This document shows positions 1-10,674 of a DNA stretch of 64,000 nucleotides, one piece after another. A program made the translations under genes and the position numbers. Every line of letters begins with the position of its first letter. Within the stretch, counting starts at the first letter, position 1. The stretch is taken from the NCBI GenBank assembly GCA_944990035.1, contig CALYLX010000128.1:806001-870000 (forward strand). Reading direction: 5' to 3'. The DNA comes from Clitopilus passeckerianus. Taxonomy: Eukaryota > Basidiomycota > Agaricomycetes > Agaricales > Entolomataceae. A model generated the notes under the pieces. That model did not search any database, had not been told where the DNA came from, and saw only the letters and a program-made list of their open reading frames with translations.

Positions 1-3000
1 AATTCTTGTCTGAGATCTATGACGAAATCGTCAGCAACGAGATCAAAATGAAGGATGAAGTTGAAGCCTCTCTCGTCCTCAACTTAAGCCAGCCTGGCTT
101 CGCCAACGCATTAGCAAATGTCGGTAGAGATCTGCAGAAGGAGGCATATGTGCTTCAATCCAACGGCATGGCGACTAAAACAGAGGTACCCTCTTCCACT
201 GCTCCACAAGCTCTTACTGACTCCATCGGACTTTAGGCCCTGTTCAGGAGTTTAATGCGATCTCAACGCGGCCGTTCAAAGAGTGGAGACCAGTTCTTTG
301 GAGCCTCTCATTTTGTCCATGTCAGACCGATGTTTGAAATAGCATGGATACCGTTTCTGGCCGGCTTATCTGGGCCTCTACAAGAAACGGATGATATCGA
401 AGTCGTGGAGCTTTGCCTGGAAGGCTTCAAGAACGCCATCCATATTGTCTGTTTCTTCGACCTCGAACTCCAACGCAATGCATTTGTCACAACACTGGCT
501 AAGTTCACCTTCTTGAATAATCTCGGCGAGATGAAAACTAAGAACATGGAGGCGATCAAAACTCTGCTGGATGTCGCGGTGACAGAAGGCAACCAGTTGA
601 AAGGCTCGTGGCACGAAGTCCTGACCTGTGTCAGCCAGCTTGAGCACATGCAACTTATCAGCGCAGGTGTTGATGTACCAGATGCCAAAAAAGGGTGAGT
701 TCATGACATACTGACTGAAAAACCTGGCGTCGCTGACGCAATCATTTAGACGAGGTCGCAAACCACCAACGGAGGAGCTTGCAAATGAAAGTAGATCCAC
801 ACATATCACTGTAGCAGCGGATATGGTCTTCTCTTTGAGTCACTTTTTGTCCGGAGTAGGTCATTCTCTTCCTTCATCATCGCTACTATCTGACCTGCCT
901 ACTTTCTAGACTGCCATTGTTGATTTCGTGCAAGCTCTGAGCGACGTTTCATGGGAAGAAATACAATCATCTGGCCTCTCCCAACATCCTCGGTTGTTTA
1001 GTCTACAGAAGCTGGTCGAAATTTCCTACTACAACATGGCTCGTATCCGTCTCGAGTGGTCAAATTTATGGGATATCATCGGAGAACATTTCAAGGCTGT
1101 GAGTTTCTTCATTCTTTTCCACGCATATATATGAACACATCTTCAGGTGTGTTGCCATCCAAATCCTCACGTTGGGTTCTTTGCTTTGGATGCACTGCGC
1201 CAACTTGCAATGAGGTTCTTAGAAAAGGAAGAGTTGCCCCATTTCAAGTTTCAAAAGGACTTCCTGAAACCGTTTGAACATACAATGGTCAACAATCAGA
1301 ACCCGGACATTCGTGACATGGTTCGTACATGGTTGAACATACAATAATCAAGCATTGAATCGCTGGTGTAGGTCTTGCAATGCCTCGCACAGATGATACA
1401 GGCACGGGCCCAGAATATTCGCTCTGGTTGGAGGACAATGTTTGGCGTCTTCTCTGCGGCGTCGAAGGTACTAACAGGTAAGTCAACCAACTGTGGAACT
1501 AAGAGCTATTCCGAACCTTCCCGCGAACAGAACGAATCGCAAGTTCAGCTTTCGAAATTGTCACCAGGATCAACAAGAATCACTTCGTCGACGTCGTGAA
1601 GCATGGCGCATTCGCAGACCTGACTGTATGCATCACCGAATTTTCAAAAGCCAGCAAGTATCAGAAGATCAGTTTGCTTTCGATCGCGATGCTGCGCGAT
1701 GTCATCCCCGTCATGCTGAAGAGCTCTGAATGCCCTCTCGCCGACAGCTATACCGGTCCACCAGATGATGGGATGATCAAATTTTGGTTCCCCGTTCTGT
1801 TCGGATTCTACGACATTATAATGAACGGCGAAGATCTGGAAGTGCGACGACTGTGAGTAAGATGGCGGCTCATCAATTACCCATTGGCTAATGGCCCTCA
1901 GTGCTCTGGATTCACTATACACTACTCTCAAAACTTACGGATCGTCGTATCCCGTGGAGTTCTGGGATACTGTTTGTCAGGAGCTGCTCTTCCCTATCTT
2001 CGCTGTGTTGAAGAACAGCCAAGACCTTTCACGATTTACCACACAAGAGGATATGAGCGTCTGGCTATCGACCACTATGATACAGGCCCTGCGTAACTTG
2101 ATCGATCTGTATACGTTCTATTTCGATGTCCTGGAGCGCTTCCTTGACGGGCTTCTGGATCTGCTATGTGTCTGTATATGTCAAGGTGAGCAGTTAATTA
2201 GGCCAGCACACTCCTGGCCTGACAATTTGTTCAGAGAACGACACACTGGCGCGGATTGGCACTTCTTGCCTCCAGCAACTATTGGAGAAAAACGTGACGA
2301 AGTTGAGCCCAGCAAAGTGGGAAAGAGTAACGACTACATTTGTGAAGTTGTTCCGTACAACGACACCTCATCAATTATTCGACGAAAGTCTCCGCGTTGA
2401 AATTGACGAATCATCGCCTGAGCCAGCCGAAGGCGCAGGTATACCTCATCTCGAGCTCTGGTATATACACGCTCTGACAGTATTCCAGATTACAACGCAC
2501 AGAGCATCATACCAGCTCCTTTATCACCGACTAATGAGCAAGGTGATCCTCGTCTGACGCTCAGCGATCGCCGTCGAACATTCAAACAGATCATTGTAAA
2601 ATGCGTTCTGCAACTACTGCTCATTGAAACCACCAATGATCTTCTCCGCAACGACGAAGTGTACTCGATGATGCCCCCTAATCAATTGCTGAGATTGATG
2701 GGTGTATTGGACCACAGCTATCAGTTTGCTCGCATGTTCAACGATGATAAAGAACTCCGAACTTCGTTGTGGAAAGTCGGTATGTACCTCCAACTGCTGC
2801 TGGTCCAACCAGGTGTTCTGATTGTTTTGTAGGTTTCATGAAGCATTTGCCGAATCTCCTTAAGCAGGAATCCAGTAGTGCTTCGACACTTGTTCATGTG
2901 CTGCTTAGGATGTATTTTGATCCAAGGCCCGAACATCAGGAAGCTCGCCCACAGATTGCTGAACGCCTATTACCGTACGTTCAGCACCTATTAGCTACTG

Positions 3001-3359
3001 CAGTAACAGCTCATATAGTATATTAGACTTGGGCTTGGGGTCTTGCAGGACTACAACAAACTTCGCGCGGATACACAAAGCAAGAACATCAGCGCATGGA
3101 CACCTGTCGTCGGGGAGATTTTAGACGGGTTCAGTCGATTTGATGACAAGGCAGTGAGTACATCAGCGGTCTGGTGCAGAATGGTTTTAACGACTCCGAG
3201 CAGTTCACAAGATACCTCTCCGCCGTATATCCTCTAGCCATAGAACTTTTGGGGCGTGATGTTGCACCTGAGGTTCGTCAGGCCCTGAAGACTTACCTTC
3301 TCCGGGTGGGACTTGCCCAAGGCATTGTGGATTCTTCGACCATGATGAATATGCAGTAA
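1..3359 (+). CDS. SEC7: Arf guanine-nucleotide exchange factor Sec7/BIG, C-terminal part (5' truncated by window)
   Basis: The catalytic SEC7 domain lies left of the window; what is present is the long helical C-terminal half that places the Golgi Arf-GEF on trans-Golgi membranes and regulates it. Exon 1 runs to 185 (donor GTACCC) and continues at 237. A very family-typical stretch follows at about 530-680, with key residues [13 protein letters not shown] and [12 protein letters not shown] (HDS1 region). Further HDS-type helical exons read [44 protein letters not shown] and [12 protein letters not shown]. About a dozen short introns can be bridged in frame, and the last exon stops at TAA 3357-3359 after MMNMQ. 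Roughly 880 residues are visible. The gene is convergent with SLA1, with about 150 bp between the stop codons. Family assignment is firm; individual splice sites past 2440 are less certain. Confidence 0.9.
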
Positions 3360-3510
3360 ATAATATATTTTACTTGGTTTCCCTAATTTCCAAAACATAG
3401 GAGTGGATATAAGACTAAAGATGATAGAGAGGGGTGGCTCTGGTCGGCTGAAATCAGAATCCTCCACTATAACCAGCATTCCATACTGTGGGTTGATCTG
3501 CCGAGAGTTG

Positions 3511-6500
3511 TCAATACCAGACGGATGAAGGGTTCGTATTATTGGAAGGCTCACCTAACGATGGCTGGTTATTATCCTTGGCGAATGTGCCAGACTTCAT
3601 CTGGGCGAAAATATTGGCAGGTGTCGTATCCTTCACTGAAGGTGTTGAAGCCGAATTGAAGCTGGGCTGGCTGCTGAATGACGAAGCACTCATGGGACTT
3701 GATGGATCACCAAATGCTGATAAAGAGCCAATTCAAAATCCGCACACCATAGATGCAAGATAACTTACGACTAGCGTTGGAATTAAAGCCTCCATTTTGC
3801 ATGGGGTTGAAACCAGTTTGCATAGGCATCTGGAAGCCACTCCCATTATGCATGGGATTCTGCATAGGATTGAAGCCGGTTGCCATAGGCGTCATCCCTC
3901 CGCCATTCTGCATGGGATTATAGCCCCCGCCATTCTGCATGGGGTTAAACGAACCCCCACCGTTCATACCACCAAAGGGCGAGCCCGTAGGCAGCGGGGG
4001 AACCCCTGTAGGCTGCGGCGGCAAGAAGGATGGAGTTGACATCTGTCCTCCCCCGAAAGGCGATGTAGAATTTACAGTGGGTCGAGTAGGGATGAAGCTG
4101 TTGAAGCCGGTCTGAGTTGGTATGAGAGGCTGAAGAAGGCCTTGATTGGCGGGTATAGGAGCGAATGGACCGCGAGGACCGATATAAGGTTGTGTTGGTT
4201 GCTGCTGAGGCGGAGGTGAGATGGTTGGCGGTTGGAGAGGCACAGGCGGTGTGCTAAGGGCACTCGAGGTAAAGGTGACCGGCGAGGCAGCAGAAGGGTT
4301 CAACGGGGTCGACGTTGGCCGCGCTGGAGGACTCGCGTTCTCGCGGAGCTTACTTAAACGAGCAAGCTGGTCGAAAATGTCAGATTCGGTGGCGTTTGCC
4401 AATTTGGCGCCTGGATTAGCAGGAGCTGACGCTGCTTGTGCAATAGGTTGAGGGGGAGTAGGTGCAACAACGGAAGCAGCAGCAGGCGCCGGCGGTGGCG
4501 AGGTGGTAACTGGAGGCACGGAAGGTGTGCGAGGCGCAGGTGAACCAACGACGGGCTTAGTAGAGCTTGGCCTATTGGTCCAAGCATCATCGTCAAAACC
4601 GCTGGTAGGGATCAGGGGAGCAGAGGCAGGACCTGGGGACGCTGAGGTATTAGTGGGTGTTTGCACGGCAGGAGAGGTAGTCCTCTGGATCTTGTCCGAG
4701 GCTGTGGCGATGGTATTGATATCGACTGCAGAGGCGGGTGCGGTCCTACTGGGCTGGGGTCGGCCACGACGGGGCTGACTTTTCAGGGCACCGCCAGGCC
4801 CAGCGGCGAAAAGGTTGGGCGCTGGGCTCCTTGAACCTCGGGATTCTTGTGCCTGCAGTTGTCTCGCCAACTCTTCATCCTTTCGGATCTGGTCCTCATC
4901 AGGAGCCCTTGACTTGTGGAGATTATCGGTAGGCTTGCGCTTCTCAATAGCCTTTGCGATACGGATAATATCTCCTTCACGAACGCCAAGGGAGCGCATT
5001 GTGGAATCCGTAATGTCTGCGAGTATGGATTCATCAATCTTGTCCCTCTCAAAGGAGGCTGCGTAACGAGTGCAATCGTCGATATCGCATCCCGCACCGA
5101 GGAAGAAGTCAAACCAGTCAATCTGGGGTCCCTTCTTGACTGGGGGTTGCGCGCGAGATTTGTGTGCCTCTGTATTATGCCTCGATTTTGTGATGCCCAG
5201 TGGTACGTCATCTTCGGAGAGTTGCTTCTCAGGAGTTGGGCGAGATTTCTTGCCGCTGCCGCCATTCAGACTCTCAAGGTACTTGAGATCCTCGATCGAC
5301 ATCTTGTCGGCGGGTACCTCCACAATGACGCCGTTAACCTTATGAAGCCGGAGCTTGCCCTCTTTGTAGCCGAGGAAGGCTGCCTCAACACGGAATTGGC
5401 CAGTACGGTCGTGCCAGATGCGTGTGCTTCCTTCTGGAGGTGGTTCTGAAGGAATGAATTGGCATATAGTAAGCGAAAAGATTCGAATTGACTCACTGTT
5501 TGATTCTTTGCTGGAACTAGAACTCTTCTCAGATCTTTCCTTCTTTTTCGCGCTGGAAGATTCCAACTGAGTATATATGCAGTTAAAATTTTTGATAACG
5601 ATACGCACGCGACGCGAGCCGTGGCCTCTGCCTCCTCGCGTCTGGCCTGCTCCTCCTCAGCAGCTTTCTCGCGGGCCTTACGCTCAGCCTCCTTTCTAGC
5701 AGCCTTCTCTTTCTTCTCACGTTCTTCGCGTTCGCGGGTCTTGCGTTCTTCCTCCTTCGCCCGTCTTTCTTCTTGAGCTGCTGCTGCTGCGGCTGCGGCG
5801 GAATCTTCTCTCGCCTGGGTGGAAGGTGCCGATTGCGATGAAGGCACATTTGATGCCTTTAGGGAGTATTAGAGATGGAACTTTGGGCAAATAAAACCGG
5901 CACAAACCTCAATGTATGAAGAAGGCACAACACCTTCATGCCCTTTGGAGTTTCGACACTTCCACCAATCATCACTATCTTTTTCTACGATGACCAGGCT
6001 TTCGCCTTCAGTGACAGAGAGTTCGTCATCTCCATCAGCGGTAAAGTCATAAAGTGCAATGCCCATCTGTTGGCCAGACGTTGTTGGTGCGGCCGGTGCC
6101 GCTCTTGGGGCCTCGATAGAGTGACGAGGAGAGTCGTCCTCGATGGGGTCCTCGCCGTCGGAGTCTTCATGGGATGGAATAATTGTAGGAGCTTCATTGA
6201 AGTGAACGGAAGGTTTTCTGTTCCCCATGCCTCGAGAGTCAGCGCTAGGCTCATCAGAAGGCGGTGAAGGCGGATTTGCTGCATTTGCAAGAACTTTGGA
6301 AGATTTGGCCTTGGTTAAAATGGCTTCGGCTGTATCTTTAGAGCCAGCATGAAATTGCAGGGTAATCGGCGTTTCACCACCGATTTCTAAAGTGACGTGC
6401 TTGGATTTCTCGCTGAATGCATCCAGAAGGTCGGAAGTGCTCCATTTCTGGACAGGCGTCTGGTTATTGCAGTCATCAGATTTATGCCAAAGCCTAAGCT

Positions 6501-7311
6501 GAAAGCACAAATCTCCACCTTATCTGCTTCGCTTGCAAAGAATACAGAGCCGTTGCCTATTCCCAAAGTACCTTTCTTCTTCTTTCCTTTCTTATCCAGC
6601 TCGGAGACAGACCAGGTTTCGATTCCGTCCGATGAGACCTTGGATGCAGCCACCCGAACTGCAGGGTCGACATATGTGCTCACGGGGCGAGGGTTCTAAG
6701 TATCATGAGCACGAGCGCTGGGCGCAAAATTGGTAGACTTACCGAAGGAGGAACGACGATCTGTGGTACGGGTGCAGGTTCTGGGTCTTCCTCCTCGCCT
6801 CCATATGCCTCGACATAGTTTCCGGGAACAAACCCCGCTTTGCTATCTTCGCCTTGGGTTTGTACCAAAATCCAGTCTTGTTCGGTCTCAAATAAGAGTA
6901 GAATGTCTTCTTCATGAACGGAAAGTTCTCCCGGTGCAGCTGCATCGTAGTCGTATAGGACTTTGACTGTTGATGTATGGTCGGCCTTTGGGTAGGAAAA
7001 GTGAATTCGAGGCGGCCGAAAGCATAGAGTTTCATCAGTAACACACCTGTTCCACGTAGGCAGCTGGTACAAGACCACTTGGAGTCTCCTCTTCCTGTGA
7101 GTCACCCTTAACTTTCACCTTCCACCAGCTGTATTGTAGTTGAGTAACGTGGGGCTGACGAAGTGATGGAACCGACAACGTACTCTTCGTCCGTCTTCTC
7201 AAGTAGAAATAGGATTTGGTCCTCTTTAATTGCGATCTCATCTTCAGATTGAGGTTCATAGTCGTAAGATGCTTTGAGTACGGCGAGATAAACTTCGGCT
7301 TCAGTGGACAT
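3511..7311 (-). CDS. SLA1: SLA1-like endocytic actin-patch adaptor
   Basis: Clathrin adaptor that links cargo, actin regulators and the End3/Pan1 complex at endocytic sites. From ATG 7309-7311 there are two N-terminal SH3 domains (ALYDYEP-type; WWKVKVKG; VKVLYDYDAAAPGELS) and a basic linker with KKGKKKKGTL. A third SH3 follows (ALYDFTADGDDELSVTEGE, WWKCRN), then a charged coiled coil (EERRAKEEERKTREREE), then the SHD1 domain (TRIWHDRTGQFRVEAAFLG). Next come a SAM-like SHD2 region (WFDFFLGAGCDIDDCTRYA) and a long P/Q/S-rich tail. The tail contains an exact LxxQxTG motif (LPPQPTG) and several TGFNPMQ/MQNGG repeats, as expected for End3 binding. The last intron is 3717-3768, and the final exon carries the usual NIFAQMKSGTFA ending and stops at 3511. 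About 1,100 aa. Divergent from eRF3, about 300 bp apart. Confidence 0.92.
3780..4030 (-). repeat. In-gene tandem repeats coding NPMQNGG / TGFNPMQ units of SLA1
   Basis: Degenerate repeats of the plus-strand string ccattctgcatgggattatagcc and variants. On the minus strand they translate as MQNGGGYNPMQNGG and related units. They are the LxxQxTG-like repeat tail of SLA1 rather than a separate element. Confidence 0.75.
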
Positions 7312-7612
7312 TTTGGTCAGGACACCTTTGACACCGTCGAGTGAGGTGTTGTGATCAATGGCCTGATGGCAGTTTGGCACGGCGATTACCCGAAGCTGTG
7401 ATCAAACAAATTCCCCGAGATGCAGTCGAAATGGCTGCAATTTAGTTTGTTGTCGTCGTCGGGCACGATGAAGGAGTAATAATAAATCACAATGCAATAT
7501 CATGATAATATAGTAATTAATTGAGCTTATCAGTGTTGATGCTGGCGCAGGTGTGGACATCCGAATTGTGATCACAGCTTAATTTTTCACCTCTTGATCA
7601 GCAACAACGACC
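7312..7612. promoter_or_regulatory. Shared divergent promoter of SLA1 and eRF3
   Basis: 301 bp between the two start codons. It is AT-rich in the middle (7470-7520: aataataaatcacaatgcaatatcatg). I see no ORF of interest and no motif I can name with confidence. Confidence 0.5.
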
Positions 7613-9598
7613 ATGAGCAGGCTCAACCCAGGAGCATTCGAATTCGTACCAGGAAGATCATTTGGACTTCCGTCTCAGCCAGCTCAGCCAGCTGCACCTC
7701 AGCCACCACCGATTGAACGACCTGAACAAGCTGAGGCACCTCCTCCAGCTCCAACAATATCTCTCAACATCGGAGGCACCAAACCTCCCACACCTGCACC
7801 TGCCCTCATTCCTGCCACCTCAGCTGCACCCCAGACACAACCTGCAACGAAGCCCGCAGCGGCTTCACCAGCACCAGCAGCAAAACCGACAGCAAGCGCT
7901 GCTTCCACCCCAGCTACTTCAAAGGCTCCTACCCCTGCGCCCAGCAATAAGATCTTTACAACACAAAAGGCAAAGACCGATGTCAATGCCGTTGCTCAAG
8001 AAGTCAAGGAAGCTGTTGATCAGGAAACTCTGAAAGACCTCTACGGAGATGGTAAGTACATTACCGATCTCAGTTTGTATATTTCCTGGAACTCTTCTTT
8101 CTAGTTAAGGAACACTTGAACATCGTCTTTATCGGTCATGTCGATGCTGGAAAGAGCACTATGGGTGGAAATTTGCTGTACATCACCGGTATGGTCGACA
8201 AACGTACGATGGAGAAGTACGAGAAGGATGCCAAAGAAGCTGGCCGTGAGAGCTGGTATCTCTCCTGGGCTCTAGATTCCACTCCTCAGGAGCGCAACAA
8301 AGGCAAGACCGTTGAAGTCGGTCGTGCCTATTTTGAAACCGATTTACGAAGATACACTATCCTTGATGCTCCTGGCCATAAAACCTATGTGCCTTCCATG
8401 ATTTCTGGTGCCGCTCAAGCAGATGTCGCTATCTTGGTCATCTCTGCGAGAAAGGGTGAATTCGAGACTGGATTTGAGAAGGGTGGGCAGACTCGTGAGC
8501 ATATCATGCTCGTCAAGACTGCCGGCGTTTCCAAGCTTGTTGTCGTAATCAACAAGATGGACGATCCTACTGTCAAGTGGGAGAAGGTACGCTACGACGA
8601 GATCAAGGATAAATTGACGCCCTTCATAAAGGCCTCTGGTTTCAACCCCAAAACCGATGTCACCTTTGTGCCGGTTTCCGCATTCACTGGTGCAAACTTG
8701 AAGGAGAGAAAAGGAGTCCCTGATTGGTGGACGTAAGTCCAACCGTTTCCTCAATCGTGACCTAGATTCTAAAATGATACTCAGAGGACCCACCTTCCTC
8801 GAACTTATAGATCATCTCCCTATGGTCGATCGCAAGATCAACTCCCCTCTTATGATGCCCATCTCCGAAAAATACAAAGATATGGGTACTATCGTTGTCG
8901 GCAAGATCGAATCTGGACATCTGCGCAAAGGTGACCACCTCATTCTCATGCCCAACAAGACCGAAGTCGAAGTCACCGCCATCTATAACGAGTTGGAAGA
9001 TGAGGTTGACAGAGGTCTCTGCGGTGACAATGTCCGTGTCCGGTTACGCGGTGTGGATGATGAGGACATAAGTCCCGGATTCGTGCTTACGAGCCCTTTG
9101 AAACCCATCCATGCTGTTCGTCAGTTTGAGGCACAGCTTGCCATCCTGGAACACAAGAACATTATATGTGCTGGTTATTCTGCCGTCATGCATGTCCATA
9201 CCCTGGCTGAGGAGATTACATTGCCTGTGAGCCCCGTCTGATCACCTCCCTGTTGAATAATCTGACAAAACACAGGCCCTTCTACACTACTACGATAAAG
9301 CCACAGGACGCAAATCCAGAAAGCCTCCTCAGTTCGCTAAGAAAGGTCCGTCAGCATTTACCCCTCGTGGGGTCCCTTTTGACTGAGTTATTTACTTGCT
9401 TGTACAGGTCAAAAAGTTGTTGCTCTCGTTGAGGTATCTGCACCCATCTGCATCGAGCGATTCATTGACTACCCTCAACTCGGACGCTTCACCCTTCGCG
9501 ACGAAGGCAGGACCATTGCCATTGGAAAAGTCACCAAACTTGTTGATTCATCCTTAGATGAGGTGGCAGAGGGCGTTGCGAACTTGAATACAGCTTAA
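7613..9598 (+). CDS. SUP35: Translation termination factor eRF3 (GTPase)
   Basis: Stop-codon release factor GTPase that partners eRF1 in the cytosol. Exons: 7613-8051, 8105-8732, 8785-9226, 9276-9345, 9408-9598; all junctions are GT-AG and in frame, giving about 590 aa. The first ~145 residues are Pro/Ala-rich and begin with LNPGAFEFVP, a PAM2-type motif for binding the MLLE domain of poly(A)-binding protein. The GTPase core has all G motifs: GHVDAGKST (G1), a T-containing switch 1 (NKGKTVEVG), DAPGHK (G3), NKMD (G4) and SAF (G5). It is followed by the two beta-barrel domains (GTIVVGKIESG; GRFTLRDEGRTIAIGKV). The N-terminus lacks the Gln/Asn-rich prion domain of yeast Sup35. Confidence 0.96.
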
Positions 9599-9801
9599 AC
9601 TGATAATGAAGACCCATGAGATCCACACCTGCTGCTGCACTATAGTTTGTATATGGAATGAATATATGCTTTGTACTTTATTGACGAATGAGGTTTCCGA
9701 GATGGATATTTTCTGCCGAGTCGATGAAGTGGATGGCCGATCGGATGATGTCGGGAACGGATGCCGAAGTTGGTTCGTGGCGACAAACATCGGCAAACAC
9801 A

Positions 9802-10411
9802 ATGGCACCAAACTTGCGCCTCAATGCAGTAGCTTTCATTTCGCCGCAAAACCACCCAATCCATATCGAAGTCTTTGCAAAGCAGGAAGACAATGCACTT
9901 AAGTATCATTATATAGCTCATACCAGCCTCGATGTTATTGAGGAACGCGGTACGGCCCTGCTTTACGTCATAAGGAGCAGTAGCTAAGGGCTGTTCAACA
10001 GTCAGTGTGGGGAGTAAGAATACCGATTGCTACCTTGGGCTTCTGTACACCATGGAGGATGTGGCTGTTTATGGTTATGTTACTCCGCTCAAGGTGAAGA
10101 TAATTCTGGCCCTTGCCTTGTCGGACGCGGTTATCCGGGATGCAGAGATTTTGATGGTTCGTTGGCCTCTTCTTGGCTTTCCTGTTGATATTCACCTTGT
10201 TCTATGGGAACAGATATTCAAAGCACTGCACATGGCTTACTATTCAGCAATATCAAACCCGTTCCTAAAGGTTGAAGCTCCTGCAGATAGCACTCAGGAT
10301 CACTATCTATCCTTGCAAGTTGGAAAGCCGAAGTGGAAGAAGTTCAGGAAGCGGATACTCGAATTAGGTCAGCTATATGGCAATGTACCAACCTCCAATT
10401 CAAGTGTCTAG
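9802..10411 (+). CDS. TCA17: TRAPP complex subunit TRAPPC2L (Tca17)
   Basis: Small longin-fold subunit of the TRAPP vesicle-tethering/Rab-GEF complex at the Golgi. Exons 9802-9949, 10002-10156 and 10214-10411 join in frame to about 166 aa. Diagnostic residues are KYHYIAHTSLDVIEER, CYLGLLYTMEDVAVYGYVT and AISNPFLK, which align with human TRAPPC2L along its whole length. The ATG at 9802 gives MAPNLRLNAVAFIS, matching the usual beta-strand start. Intron 2 has the unusual donor GTTCGT. It lies only ~200 bp downstream of the eRF3 stop codon on the same strand. Confidence 0.88.
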
Positions 10412-10674
10412 ATGGATTATTACCCATACGTGAACTTGAAGAACGATGTATATGACTACTGGCTCTCATACTTTGGTTCATTCCGTTACGACAGACCTTC
10501 TCCCCCGGTCTGATTGGTGACGTTGACCTTTGGAAAGAAACGAACCCAGAAAGAAAGTACCCTATATTGACTTGGTTGGTTCTAGCTCTCTACAACTGAG
10601 ACAGATACGGGGTAGAAATCACATTCATCTAGCCTACAATTCCAAGTTTGTTATCACTATCCTGTACACTGTAA

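Noticed and set aside
4221..5449. Several plus-strand ORFs opposite SLA1 (Gly/Ala-rich)
   Set aside because: They are complements of the Pro/Ser/Thr-rich SLA1 tail and SHD domains; the composition is a mirror effect.
5567..5610. Continuous ORF through the SLA1 introns (RIFSLTICQFIPSE and RIVIKNFNCIYTQ)
   Set aside because: Both stretches carry clear GT donor and AG acceptor sites and are not conserved; they are introns that happen to be open.
7720..7990. Minus-strand Gly/Ala/Val-rich ORF in eRF3
   Set aside because: Antisense shadow of the Pro/Ala-rich eRF3 leader.
9640..9921. Minus-strand ORF of 93 codons over TRAPPC2L
   Set aside because: The plus strand encodes a full TRAPPC2L with in-frame exons; the minus frame has no family match.
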